DNA of 64,000 nt from Caballeronia terrestris (GCF_001544515.1 NZ_FCOL02000013.1:62001-126000), one strand, 5' to 3'; shown: positions 37,951-49,160, counted from the first letter of the stretch. Translations and numbers: made by a program. Notes: a model not told the origin generated them from the sequence alone.

Positions 37951-38718
37951 ATGCAGGTCAGTCGTTTTATCGCGCGTGGTGTGAAGCTGGGCTTGCCGGT
38001 CGTGATCGCCGCCCTCCCCTACGCGGCTCTCGCACAAAGCACGGCGGGCCTGCCCGCGTTCAACACGAGTCCCGGCCCCAACGGCGGCACGACGTATTCG
38101 CTCAGCGTCCAGACGATGCTGCTGCTCACGATGCTGTCGTTCCTGCCCGCGATGGTCCTGATGATGACGAGCTTCACGCGCATCATCATCGTGCTGTCGC
38201 TGTTGCGGCAGGCGCTCGGCGCGTCGAACACGCCGCCGAACCAGGTGGTCGTCGGGCTCGCGCTGTTTCTCTCGCTGTTCGTGATGTCGCCGGTTCTGGA
38301 CCGCGCTTACACGGACGCCTACAAGCCCTTCTCCGAAGGCACGATCACGATGGACCAGGCGATGCAGCGCGGCATCGGACCGTTCAAGCAGTTCATGCTG
38401 CGCCAGACGCGCGAGACCGATCTCGCACTCTTCGCGAAGATCGCCAAGGCGCCGCCGATGAACGGGCCGGAAGACGTGCCGTTGTCGCTGCTGGTGCCTT
38501 CGTTTCTGACGAGCGAGTTGAAGACAGGGTTTCAGATCGGCTTCACGATCTTCATTCCGTTCCTCATCATCGACATGGTGGTGGCTAGCGTCTTGATGTC
38601 GATGGGGATGATGATGGTGTCGCCTACGACGATCGCGCTGCCGTTCAAGCTGATGCTGTTCGTGCTCGTCGATGGCTGGCAGTTGCTGATCGGCTCGTTG
38701 GCGCAGAGCTTCGTTTAA
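37951..38718 (+). CDS. fliP: Flagellar export gate protein FliP
   Basis: Core of the type III export gate, 255 residues. It has a signal peptide ending AALA near residue 28, then membrane helices with the family motif [27 protein letters not shown], and [58 protein letters not shown] at the C-terminal half. Confidence 0.96.
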   Translation: MQVSRFIARGVKLGLPVVIAALPYAALAQSTAGLPAFNTSPGPNGGTTYSLSVQTMLLLTMLSFLPAMVLMMTSFTRIIIVLSLLRQALGASNTPPNQVVVGLALFLSLFVMSPVLDRAYTDAYKPFSEGTITMDQAMQRGIGPFKQFMLRQTRETDLALFAKIAKAPPMNGPEDVPLSLLVPSFLTSELKTGFQIGFTIFIPFLIIDMVVASVLMSMGMMMVSPTTIALPFKLMLFVLVDGWQLLIGSLAQSFV

Positions 38719-38732
38719 AGATAGAGACGCAG

Positions 38733-39002
38733 ATGACACCCGAATCCGTCATGTCGATGTCGCACCAGGCGATGTATGTCGCGCTGATGCTGGCGTCGCC
38801 GCTGTTGCTGGTCGCGCTGGTCGTGGGGTTGGTGGTGAGTCTCTTTCAGGCCGCTACGCAAATCAACGAATCGACGCTTTCGTTCATTCCGAAGCTGATC
38901 GCGGTGGCGGTGACGCTCGTGATAGCCGGACCGTGGATGCTCTCGACACTGCTCGACTACATGCGCCACATGTTCACGATCACGCCGGCGATTACCGGCT
39001 GA
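38733..39002 (+). CDS. fliQ: Flagellar export gate protein FliQ
   Basis: An 89-residue two-helix membrane protein with the FliQ pattern AMYVALMLASPLLLVALVVGLVVSLFQAATQINESTLSFIPKLIAVAVTL. It follows fliP by 14 bases and precedes fliR. Confidence 0.95.
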   Translation: MTPESVMSMSHQAMYVALMLASPLLLVALVVGLVVSLFQAATQINESTLSFIPKLIAVAVTLVIAGPWMLSTLLDYMRHMFTITPAITG

Positions 39003-39012
39003 TTCCACGCAG

Positions 39013-39810
39013 ATGTTCTCCGTCACCTACGCGCAGCTCAATGTCTGGCTCACGTCGTTTCTGTGGCCGTTCGTGCGCATTCTTGCTTTGATCGCGACTG
39101 CGCCGGTTCTCAGTCACATGGGGGTTCCGGTGCGGGTGAAAGTCGGCCTGGCTGGCTTCATCACGCTGATCGTCGCGCCGACGCTCGGCGCTGTGCCGCA
39201 GGTCACCGTCTTCTCCGCCGATGGCGTGTGGATCATGGTCAACCAGTTCCTGATCGGCGCGGCGCTCGGAGTGACGATGCAGGTCGCGTTCGCCGCGATC
39301 GATGCGGCGGGGGAGTTTATTGGGCAGCAAATGGGTCTCGGCTTTGCGATGCTCTACGATCCGCGCGCGGGGGGGAATGCTGTCGTGATTTCGCGGTATC
39401 TGAACACCATCGCGATGCTCGCGTTCCTCGTTTTTGACGGGCATCTGCAGATGATTGCAGCTTTGGTGACTACGTTTCAGTCTGTGCCGATCGGGGTGAA
39501 TGTGGTCGGGGCTGCGGCGCATGCGCAAGGGTGGAAGGTTTTGGCTTCTTACGGCGCGAGTATGTTTTCTACCGGGCTTTTGTTGGCGTTGCCGGTTGTG
39601 GCTGCGCTACTCATCTCCAACCTCGCGCTCGGGATTCTGAATCGCGCCGCGCCGCAGATCGGCATCTTTCAGGTCGGGTTTCCCGTGACCATGCTCGTTG
39701 GATTGCTTCTGTTGCAGCTCATGGTGCCCAATCTTCTGCCGTTCTTTCAACGGGTTTTTGAGAATGGGATCGGGCAGATGGGGCGGGTGGCGGCGGGGTT
39801 TGGTAGTTGA
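39013..39810 (+). CDS. fliR: Flagellar export gate protein FliR
   Basis: A 265-residue polytopic gate protein: SFLWPFVRILALIATAPVLSHMGVPVRVKVGLAGFITL, VNQFLIGAALGVTMQVAFAAIDAAGEFIGQQMGLGFA, and NRAAPQIGIFQVGFPVTMLVGLLLLQLMVPNL. Last gene of the fliL-R operon. No clear terminator follows; the sequence then changes to the two-partner secretion locus. Confidence 0.95.
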   Translation: MFSVTYAQLNVWLTSFLWPFVRILALIATAPVLSHMGVPVRVKVGLAGFITLIVAPTLGAVPQVTVFSADGVWIMVNQFLIGAALGVTMQVAFAAIDAAGEFIGQQMGLGFAMLYDPRAGGNAVVISRYLNTIAMLAFLVFDGHLQMIAALVTTFQSVPIGVNVVGAAAHAQGWKVLASYGASMFSTGLLLALPVVAALLISNLALGILNRAAPQIGIFQVGFPVTMLVGLLLLQLMVPNLLPFFQRVFENGIGQMGRVAAGFGS

Positions 39811-40129
39811 TTCAACTGGTGCCTGGGTTTACGGGTCAACAGCGTTCGATGTGCTCATGCTGCGACAGGATCGTGGAAATTTGTGCATGGAACGGTTGGC
39901 CGTGCGAATTAGGTTGCACTAACGTCTCTTCTGATCGGCGCTGCAAGTCAGTGCGCTGTCAGCGTGCATTATGTCGCGACGCTTTATCTCCCACCGACGT
40001 TCCATACGAAAACTCTTATTTGACGTGATTCGTTGTTTCAAACTCACGATTGTCGATCGCTTTAACCGGCGCAAGGTATCAAGCGCTAACTTAGCGGCCG
40101 TCAAATAAGTTAGCGTGTCGAACGGGTAG
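39811..40129 (+). promoter_or_regulatory. 319-base region upstream of the two-partner secretion locus
   Basis: No credible gene. The region is visibly less GC-rich than either neighbour, suggesting different origin from the flagellar genes. It must carry the promoter of the exoprotein gene, but I cannot point to a convincing -35/-10 pair. It ends with a 10-base inverted repeat just before the start codon (40084-40115). Confidence 0.5.
40084..40115 (+). promoter_or_regulatory. 10-bp inverted repeat next to the exoprotein start
   Basis: CGCTAACTTA (40084-40093) and TAAGTTAGCG (40106-40115) are perfect complements around a 12-base loop. The repeat ends 14 bases before the ATG at 40130, where the ribosome site (GGGTAG) is weak. 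It may be an operator or an RNA hairpin that limits translation of the giant exoprotein. Confidence 0.45.
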
Positions 40130-42505
40130 ATGAATAAAAACAACTACCGGCTGGTGTACAGCCGGCTGAGAGGAATGCTGGTCGCGGTTGCGGAAACCGC
40201 TACGGCAAGTGGCAAGGAAGCGGGACAGGCAACGCTGGGAAACCCAAAATCACAGGGTGTGATTTTGTCTTCTGCGGATCGCGCGCCGTCTTCTTTTCTG
40301 CGGCAGATCGTCTTCGCCGCGCTCGTGTTACTCGGTGCGCTCCCTTCGTGGTCAGTCGCGCAGATCGTCCCTGGTGGGGCACACGCGCCTTCGGTGGATC
40401 AAACGCACAACGGCATCCCGCAGGTCAACATCAACCGGCCCTCGAACGCTGGCGTGTCGATGAACACCTACGGCCGGTTCGACGTACAGAAGAACGGCGC
40501 GATCCTGAACAACTCGCCGGTCTTCGTGCAGACGCAACAGGCGGGGATGGTCAACGGCAACCGGAATCTCGCTCCGGGCCAGACTGCGCGCATCATCGTC
40601 AATCAGGTCAACAGCAGCGCGGCGAGCCAGATCAACGGGCATCTTGAAATTGCCGGACAGCGGGCCGAAGTCGTGATCGCGAACGGCTCGGGCATTTCGG
40701 TGAACGGTGGCGGCTTCATCAACACGTCGCGCGCGATCCTCACGACCGGCACGCCGAACTTTGCACCCGACGGTTCGCTCGCCGGCTTCACGGTCACACG
40801 AGGCAATATCAGCATTCAGGGCGCGGGGCTGGATGCACGCGATACCGATCAGGTCGATCTGCTCGCGCGCGCCGTGCGGGCGAACGCGGCGATCCATGCG
40901 CAGAACCTGAATGTGGTGAGCGGTGCAAACAGCGTCGAGCACGCCACGCTCAACGCGAGGCCGGTTGCGGGTGAAGGCCCCGCACCCGGAGTCTCGATCG
41001 ACGTGAGCCACCTCGGCGGCATGTACGCGAACCGTATCGTGCTGGCGGGCACGGAACACGGGGTAGGGGTTTCGACCCAAGGCGTGCTCGCCGCCCAGGC
41101 GGGCGACCTCACGCTCACCACGCAGGGCAAGCTCGTCCTCGCCGGACAGACCAATGCGAGCGGCAACCTTGCTCTCTCAGCACTTGAGGGCATCGACAAC
41201 AGCGGCACGACCTACGCGCAGCAGAACCTCACCGCCCGCACGTCGGGCGCGCTTGCGAACAGCAGCGTGCTTGCGGCACAGCAAAGCACGACGGTTAATG
41301 CGGCGAGCGTCGTCTCGACCGGCACCCTTGCCTCGGGGGTGGATAGCAACGGCCACGTCACGCAGGCGGGCGACCTGAACGTGGCCGCATCGGGTGCGCT
41401 CAGCGAAACCGGCGAGAACGTGGCGGGCGGCAATGCAACCCTCACAGGCAGCAGCGTGAATCTCGCGGGCAGTAAAACAGCGGCCAACGGCCGCGTGGCG
41501 CTCACGGCGAACGCGGGCGACCTGAACCTTGCAGGCGCGACGACGAGCGCCGGGAGCGTGGTCACGGCGAACGCAGCGGGTACGCTCAATAACGATCACG
41601 GTTCGATGACGGGCGGCAGCGGCGTGACGCTCGGTGTGGGGGCCATTTCGAACCAGGCCGGCCAGATATCGGCACAGGGTCCGCTCGTCGTGCAAGCCTC
41701 GGGGCAGATCGCCAACCAGGGCGGCACGTTCGTTTCGCAAGGCGCGATGCAGGTGCGCGGCGGCGCCATCGCGAACAATCAGGGGACGATGCAGAGCGCC
41801 GTGGGTCTCGGGATTTCCGGGTCATCGCTCGACAATACGGCAGGCCATATCCTTTCGCTGAACGGCGACGGCCTGAGCCTCGGCATCACCGGCACGTTGC
41901 TCAACGGCATTAGCGGCGTGATCGGGGGCAATGGTCGCGCCGAGGTGAGCGCGCATGCCCTCACGAACGCGGGACGGATTGCCGCGCTCACCGATGCCGT
42001 GTTGCAGGCGTGGAATCTCGGCAACAGCGGGCAGATGACGGCAGGCGGCGTGCTGACGGCCACGGCCACGGGCGCGCTGTCCAATGCCGGGGGAACATTC
42101 TCGGGGGGCACCGTGACCGTTTCTGGCGCGTCCATCGACAACAGCCGGGGCGACATCAACGGCGACACAGTCTCGGTCACGGCGGCTGGCAACCTGACAA
42201 ATCGGCGCGGGCGCGAACGCCACGCTCCAGAACGAATCGATGACCAGCAGCGGCGGGTCGATCGTCGCGCCGAACCTGTCGGTGCGCACGAGCGGCACGC
42301 TGGACAACAGCAACGGCCGGATCGAGGCCAACCAGCTCGCGCTTCGCGCGACAGACCTCATCAACCACAACGGCTCGATCACGCAGTACGGCACGTCGTC
42401 GGTGGGCTTCGATGTCAGCGGCACATTCGACAACTCGGCGGGCGGCACCTTCCAGTCCAACAGCACGAGCCTGACGATTGCGCCTGGCGCACTGATCAAC
42501 GATGA
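40130..42505 (+). pseudogene. 5' fragment of frameshifted BcpA/CdiA-type exoprotein: extended signal peptide, TPS domain, first repeats
   Basis: The first 691 codons of a filamentous-haemagglutinin-like exoprotein. The N-terminus is an ESPR extended signal (MNKNNYRLVYSRLRGMLVAVAET), a hydrophobic core near residue 65 (IVFAALVLLGALPSWSVA), then the two-partner-secretion domain, about residues 85-320 (GIPQVNINRPSNAGVSMNTYGRFDV; LAPGQTARIIVNQVN; VVIANGSGISVNGGGFIN). FHA-type beta-helix repeats rich in Asn, Gly and Ser follow. Near 42,200 the frame must shift by +1 to continue; after that point this frame encodes an unrelated Arg-rich tail and stops at 42,505. The full gene is 40,130-48,812. Confidence 0.85.
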
Positions 42506-45500
42506 CGGCAAAATCCTTGCTGCCGGAACGGGCAAGCTAACGATTGCAGCGGGCAACGGTGCGGGGGCGTTCTCGAACGTCAACGGGCAGATCATCGCTG
42601 CCGGCGAGATCGCCGCGCACGCCGGGAACCTGAACAACCAGCACGGCGTATTGGCCGCGCGGGGGGATATCGCGGCGGAGATCGCCGGCGACGTGAACAA
42701 CGAGGACGGGTCCGTGCGCTCGCTCTCGTCCCTGTCGCTCGCGAGCGGTGGAGCGCTTGACAATACGCGCGGCCAGCTCCAGTCGGGCTCGGGTGCGGCG
42801 GGCGACGCGAGCACGCTCGAAGTTCAGGCTTCGTCGATCGACAACACGAACGGGCTGGTCAGTAACCTCGGCACCGGCGACACGACCGTGCAAAGTGGCA
42901 GCCAGACCGTCAACCGGGGCGGCGTGATGACGGGCAACGGCCGGGTGAGCGTCGATACATCGGCGTTCGTCAATACGCAAAACGGTCAACTCAGCGGCGC
43001 GAGCGTCGCGCTGCGGGGCGATAGGGTGGACAACAGCGATGGAAAAATCGGCAACCTGACAGACTCGATCGGCGATGTCTCCATCACGGTCGCCGGCGCG
43101 ATCGCGAACACGAACGGCCAGATTGGCGCGACGCATGACCTGTCAGTCACTGCTGCGGCGCTGACGGGCGGAGGCGCGTACAGTGCAGCAAATGATGTTG
43201 CGGTAAGCGTTGAGGGTGACTTCGCGTCCACCTCGGATCGGCAGTTCAACGCGGGTCGTAACCTCACCTTTAGCCTGCCAGGCACGTTCGACAACGGCGC
43301 GACCCTGGCGGCAGTGAACCATCTCGGTATCGACGCGGGCGATATCGTCAACCGCGGCGTGTTGATGGCGGGCGGCACGCTCACGACGCACTCGAACACG
43401 CCCGCGAACACGGGTGCGATAGTGGGCGGCAGCGTGTCACTCAACGCGAACGGCACGATCACCAATGTCGGGCCGAGCGCGCTCATTGGCGCGTCGGACA
43501 GCGACGGCACGCTTGAACTGCTCGCGCAGGACATCGAAAACCGTGACGACACGACGACGACCGACACGCAGGCGACGACCGCGATCTACGGTCTCGGCAA
43601 GGTCATACTGGCGGGTGAAAAAAATGTGGACGGCCGCTACACGAACGCGCGACTGATCCGCAACCAGTCGGGGCTGATCGAATCGGCCGGCGACATGGAA
43701 CTGCACGCCAGCCAAGTGACCAACACCCGCACGACGATGAGGACGACCGGGCTGAACCAGCCGGTCGATCCGGCGCTGCTGGAGGCGCTTGGCATCAGCC
43801 TGTCGGGCCAGACGGGCCAGGTCGGCGTAGCCGATGCGAACAGCATCGGCGGCGTCTATACCGATCCACCGCACGGCGGCCAGTGGAATTCGACCTACCA
43901 GTACACGACCTATACGGGCGTCGCGGTGGCGAACCTGATTGCCTCGATCAGCCCGCAAGCGCAGATCGTGGCAGGGGGCAAGCTGGATGCGGCCAATGTG
44001 GGCCTGTTTCAGAACTACTGGAGCGCGGTCGCGGCGGTTGGCGACATCGCCGCGCCCGTCGCGCTCGATCAGAACAGCTGGCGAGGCCAGGCAGCGCCAC
44101 AAGTCCAGATCACGTATTCGGGCCAGTATCACTACAACAACTACGACAACACCGAACACAACTGGCAGCTACCGTTCGGCGATGCACCCTTCGTCGGTTC
44201 GCGGCCGGGCGGCTACACGCAGGCGGCGCCGGCCGATATCCGCCACTACGCGCTGCCGGGCTACGAATCGAGCTTTGTCGCGGGCGGCTCGCTGTCGGGC
44301 TCGGGCATCAGCCTCGACAACACGGCGGGTAACGCCGGCATTCCATCGATGGGTCTCGCGCCCGGTCAGGCGCTCTCCGGCGTGAACATCGGCGGCCTGA
44401 GCGGCCAAGCGAGTGGCGCGAAGCCGGGGGGCGTGTCGTCGGTTCAGGGCACCGGGGGCACGATGAGCGGACCGGCGACGGTCGGCGGCAGCTCGGGCAT
44501 GATCGATCCGGTCATCGCCAGCGCGAGCGCGCAGGCCGTGCTGCAAAACCTCGAGATTCCTCAAGGGGGCCTGTTCAGTCCGGCCACCGCGCCAGGGGCC
44601 ACGTATCTGATCGAGATGAATCCGGCTTTTACGAACCAGAAGACGTTCATCTCCAGCGACTACTACCTGCAACAGCTTGGCCTGAATTCGCAGACGACCG
44701 CCAAGCGCCTCGGCGACGGCTTCTACGAGCAGCAGCTCGTGCGCAACCAGATCACGTCGCTCACCGGCCGTGCCGTGCTGGGCCCCTACAGCGACCTTCA
44801 GTCGATGTACTGGTCGCTGCTGGCAGCGGGCTCATCGTTCACGCAGTTGCTGAATCTGCCGCTTGGCATACGCCTCACGCCCGGGCAGGTGGCGGCGCTC
44901 ACGGGCAACGTCATCATCATGATGACCGAAGTGGTCGATGGGCATTCCGTGCTGGTGCCGGTCGTCTATCTCGCGAAGGCGAGCCAGCGGAACATGAACG
45001 GTCCGCTGATTGCGGCGAGCGACATCAATCTCCAGAACGTGCAGACCTTTACCAACAGCGGCACGGTGCAGGCAGACAACACGTTGTCGATTCAGGGCGA
45101 CCAGATTAACAACGCATTCGGCGCACTGCAAAGCGGCGGCCTCATGTCGCTGACGACGGAGGGCAACATCGACCTCACCTCGGCGAGTGTGAGCGCGGGC
45201 AGCCTTGCGTTGATCGCTGGCGGTGATCTGCTGCTGAATACGGCGGTGAGAACCGTCGACCAGGTGAGCGCGACCGGCGCGGCGCGCGCGACGACCACGC
45301 TCGGCCCCATCGCGAACCTGAACGTGGCCGGCGACGCCCTCATCGTGACGGGTGGCAACGTCGAGCAGAACGCGGGCAACCTGAGCGTGGGCGGCAATCT
45401 CGGCATGGCCGTGGGCGGCAACTATGAACTCGGGTCGGTCACGACCGGCGAGCACAAGGTGGTCGAGCGCGCGAACGGCGTGTCGAACACGAACTTCAAT

Positions 45501-48029
45501 CAGACGACCGGCAGTTCGGTGAATGTCGGCGGCGTGTCGCAGATCGGTGTGGGCGGCGACCTGACGGCCACGGGCGCGAGCCTGAACCTTGCCGGTGGCG
45601 GCACGCTTGCTGCGAATGGCAACGTGACGCTTCAGGCGGCGAAGGCGACCTCGAGCACCGACAGCAACAGTTCAGGCAGCGACAGCCACGGCAGCTACTC
45701 GGAGTCGCTGCACCGGTCAGACGATACGCTCAGCGCGACGACGCTCCATGCAGGCGATTCGCTCGCCGTGATATCGGCCAAGGATATCCACGTCACTGGA
45801 AGCGCGATCAGTCTCGACCAGGGCACGGCGATGCTGGCGGCGGCGGGTAACGTCAACATCGGCGCGGCGAGCGAAACGCATGTCGAGAACACGCAGGAGC
45901 AGCACCGCCACAGCAATGTTGCGAGCAGCACGAAAGTAGCTAGTTCGAGCGACGTTACGACGACGCTCTCGCAGGGAAGCCTCGTCTCCGCCGATGCTGT
46001 GACGATCGCCAGCGGCAAGGATATCAAGGTCGTGGGCAGCACCATCGTTGGCACGAACGACGTGACTCTGGCCGCAGCGGGCAACCTGGATATCACGACT
46101 TCGCAGGACACGCAGAGCACGTCGAGCTATTACCGCAAGCGCGAGTCCGGGATCGGCACGGGCGGAGGAATCGGCGTCTCCGTCGGCAGCAAGGCGCAGA
46201 CCGACACGGCCGATAGCGCGCAGGTCTCGAACACGGGCAGCACGGTCGGGTCGCTGAACGGGAATCTGAACATCACCGCAAGCCAGGACCTGCACGTGAC
46301 GGGCAGTGATCTGATTGCGGCGCGCAATGTCACTGGCACGGGGGCGAACGTGACGATCGACTCGGCGCTCGACACGGCGCGTCGCAACGAGACGCACGAG
46401 CTCAAGCAGAGCGGCTTTTCGCTCGCGCTCAAGGCCCCGCTGATCGATGCGGCATCGAACACGGTGGATCAGTCGCACGCGGCGGGCCGCAGTCAGGACG
46501 ATCGCGCGGCGGCGCTGCACGGCATGGCGGCGGCGAGCGGCGCGCTCGATGCGGCCGGCACCTTGGAGGCGCTCGCGAACGGCGCGAAACCGGAGGTCAA
46601 GGTCGAACTCAGTTATGGCAGCAGTCACAGCAAGAGCGCTTACGCCGGGGACAGCACGACGAACCGGGCGTCGAACGTGACGGCAGGCGGCACGGCTGCG
46701 TTCGTCGCGAGCCAGGGCGATGTGAGCATCGTCGGTTCGAACGTGAACGCGAACGACGTGATCCTGGCGGCACGCGACCAGGTGAATCTCGTCAACACGA
46801 CCGATACCGATTCGACGCGCAGTTCGAACAGTTCCAGCAGTTCGAGTGTCGGTGTCTCGGTTGGGACGCAGGGCGTGGGTGTCTCGGCGTCGATGGCGAA
46901 GGCGCATGGAGACGGCAATAGCGATGCGGTGATGCAGAACAACACGCATGTGACCGCGGCCAACACTGCGACGATCATTTCTGGCGGCGACGCCAACATC
47001 ATCGGCGCCAACGTTAAGGGTCGTCAGGTGAATGCCGATGTGGGTGGTAATTTGAACATCGCGAGCGTGCAGGACACGACCACGAGCGCGGCGCATCAGG
47101 AGAGCAAGGGCGGCGGGTTCAGCATCAGTCAGGGCGGCGGATCGGCGAGTTTCAGCACGAGTCACGGCAACGCGAACGGCGATTACCACGGAGTAAGCGA
47201 GCAAGCGGGCATCCACGCGGGTGACGGCGGGTTCAACCTGAACGTGAAGGGCAACACAAGTCTGACCGGTGCGGTCATCGCGAGTACGGCCGATGCGTCG
47301 AAGAACAACCTGACGACGGGAACGCTCACGTTCGGCAATATCCAGAATCAGTCGAGTTACGACGCGCACTCGGGCGGCTTCAGCGCGGGTGCCACGACTG
47401 GTGACGGTGGCGCAAACACCAGCACCCATGGCAATACGTCAGGGATAAATGCGGGCGGCGGAGCGCCGATGTTGAGCCAGAACGACAGTGGCAGCGACAG
47501 CGCGATCACGAAGAGCGGCATCAGCGCGAGCACCATCAGTGTGACGGATACAGCGAACCAGACGCAGGACCTCACGAGCCTGAATCGGGACACATCGAAC
47601 ACCAACGGCACGGTGGCGAAACTGCCGGACGTGAACAACCTACTCGACCGACAGGCCGACATGATGGCAGCGGCTGGCGCGGCCGGTGAAGCCGTCTCAC
47701 GGCGCATCGGTGACTATGCCGATGAACAGGCGCGAGCAACCGGCGATCCGGGATGGCGTGAAGGGGGCGCCTACCGAGCCGAGATGCAGGCCGCGGGCGC
47801 GGCGCTCGTGACGGGCCTCGCGGGTGGGAATGCGCTGGGTGGCGCGGCAGGTGCGGGCATCGCGTCGATCGCGGGAGGCAAGTTGAACGAGTTGAGCGGT
47901 ACGATTGCTGGCTCGAACCCGACCGGTAACGCTGGCGTGAACGCGGCGCTCGGCAATATCGTGGCGAACGTTATCGTGACGGGTGCGGGCGCGGTGGTGG
48001 CGGGTGATGCAGGCGCGTTCTCGGCATAT

Positions 48030-48068
48030 AACGTGGACCGATACAATCGACAGTTGCATCCTGAGGAA
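48030..48068 (+). other. Pre-toxin motif (NRQLHPEE) of CDI/TPS exoproteins
   Basis: Encodes NVDRYNRQLHPEE. To my knowledge NRQLHxxE motifs mark the border before the variable C-terminal toxin region in many Burkholderia and Neisseria-type TPS exoproteins that lack a VENN motif. Assignment is by recognition, not alignment. Confidence 0.55.
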
Positions 48069-48329
48069 AAGACGCTCGCCAATCAGATCGCGGACAAGAG
48101 CGGCGGCAAGTACACGCAGGCGCAGATCGAAGATCAGATGCGGATCATGGGCGTGACCATTAACGGCACGACTGAGAGTGGCGCGCCTGATACGTTGATC
48201 GGCAAGACACCGACCGATGCGGGTGCAAACTGGCAGTACGCGGGTAAGACGGCGGACGGCAAGCCGATCCTTACGCAAACGAACGCGGCGGTTGATTCGG
48301 ACTTGCAGAACTACATTCGGAATAGCTAC

Positions 48330-48809
48330 GCCTCGGTTGGCGGAGGTGTGCCGAGCATCGTGACGGGTTATGTGCCGACGCCCACGCAGCCGAAGCTAGG
48401 GCAGACAACAGCTACGAGTTCGACGGCTGGCACGATTTGCCCGCGCGGCGATTGCGGGATTGCGGTTTATGGTCCGTCCAAGAATCAAGTGGCCGATGCA
48501 GCTTCTTCAATCTCGACGGCAGCGGGACGAACTGGGGCCGCAATGGGGGCCGCGGCGCAACTTCCTACTCCTTACGCAGGGGCGTTTGCAAGCGCAGCTT
48601 ACGCGTCTACTGTCGTCGGTTGGGTTGCCGGTGGCGTGGAACAGCTAACTCGGCCGAATGCGCGACCCTTTATATCGGGCGGATTAGTCGATATTGGCAA
48701 TTACTTTGCGTCGGATCGTTACCCAATGGCAGGACCGGCAATTAACGAGGTGGGGGAAGCGATCAAGGGCTCATCGTGGATGGACCAATTTAACAAGGGA
48801 ACCAAGAAA
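48330..48809 (+). other. Variable C-terminal toxin candidate domain
   Basis: The last roughly 160 residues follow a Pro/Thr linker (TGYVPTPTQPKLGQ). They contain a Cys pair (TICPRGDCGIAVYG), a long Ala/Gly-rich amphipathic or hydrophobic stretch (AAGRTGAAMGAAAQLPTPYAGAFASAAYASTVVGWVAGG) and a short charged end (INEVGEAIKGSSWMDQFNKGTKK). I see no nuclease, deaminase or other known CDI toxin motif. The hydrophobic middle suggests a membrane-active mechanism, which would fit the membrane-protein immunity candidate next door. This is inference. Confidence 0.4.
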
Positions 48810-49069
48810 TGAGGGAATACTTCATTCGCGACGGCAACTTCACACCGGTTGTAAGGGGCGTTCTATGTGTGGTCGGAATCGCAATTGGGTTTATTGGACT
48901 CAAATACGATGACTCTCTCGTTGTTGCCCTAGTAGGCTTAGTAATAGCCGCGATTGGCGGATTTGCCAGCCGCGCCCACATGCTTAAAATCAAGCCGTTT
49001 GACAACAGCTACAAGAAGGCTCGAAAAAGCTACGAAGTGAAGGACGACGAGCAGGACAAGTCGCGATAA
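48809..49069 (+). CDS. Candidate CDI immunity protein, two-helix membrane protein
   Basis: An 86-residue protein whose ATG overlaps the exoprotein stop (ATGA, 48,809-48,812). It has two hydrophobic helices, about residues 15-31 (VRGVLCVVGIAIGFIGL) and 37-54 (LVVALVGLVIAAIGGFA), and a charged C-terminal tail (KKARKSYEVKDDEQDKSR). Its place directly after the exoprotein and before the transporter gene is that of bcpI in the bcpA-I-(O)-B order of Burkholderia CDI loci. Base composition is clearly lower in GC than the neighbours. The immunity role is inferred from position; I do not recognise the family. The frame is intact. Confidence 0.6.
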   Translation: MREYFIRDGNFTPVVRGVLCVVGIAIGFIGLKYDDSLVVALVGLVIAAIGGFASRAHMLKIKPFDNSYKKARKSYEVKDDEQDKSR

Positions 49070-49090
49070 CAACGAACCATCCGTCAACGG

Positions 49091-49125
49091 CGGGCTTGGT
49101 GCAGTTCTGCAGTTTGCCAAGCCCG
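49091..49125 (+). repeat. Hairpin between the immunity candidate and the transporter gene
   Basis: Stem CGGGCTTGG (49091-49099) / CCAAGCCCG (49117-49125), loop 17 bases holding a small CTGCAG palindrome. There is no T-run, so it is not a clear terminator. It lies where bcpO would be in type I Burkholderia loci and could reduce transporter expression relative to the exoprotein. Confidence 0.45.
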
Positions 49126-49160
49126 AACTGTAGTCCTTATCTCCTGATTCAAGCCACACG

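Larger units (their letters stand above)
42240..48812 (+). pseudogene. 3' fragment of the BcpA/CdiA-type exoprotein: beta-helix repeats, pre-toxin region and C-terminal toxin candidate
   Basis: An open frame of 2,190 residues from ATG 42,240; homologous sequence extends in the same frame back to about 42,204 (GAGANATLQNES), so this is the continuation of the preceding fragment. It has long FHA repeats, a non-repetitive insert around 43,800-45,000, haemagglutinin-repeat blocks (for example YYRKRESGIGTGGGIGVSV; SSSSSVGVSVGTQGVGVSA), a Gly/Ala-rich hydrophobic segment, and the NVDRYNRQLHPEEK pre-toxin motif at 48,030. The last roughly 150 residues differ in character and are the toxin candidate. 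It has no ribosome site at 42,240 and lacks a secretion signal on its own. Confidence 0.85.

Noticed and set aside
35368..38739. Minus-strand frame of 1,123 codons opposite fliL-fliP
   Set aside because: Composition typical of an antisense frame in GC-rich DNA; the plus-strand fli genes fully explain the region.
39807..40028. Small Cys-rich frame after fliR
   Set aside because: Begins within the fliR stop region, lacks a ribosome site and resembles translated intergenic DNA.
45717..47429. Minus-strand frame of 570 codons inside the exoprotein gene
   Set aside because: Shadow of the repeat-rich exoprotein; no ribosome site or domain.
45640..47600. Tandem-looking Ser/Gly/Thr repeats considered as a DNA repeat array or CRISPR
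   Set aside because: They are degenerate protein repeats of the beta-helix exoprotein, with no constant-length direct repeats or spacers.
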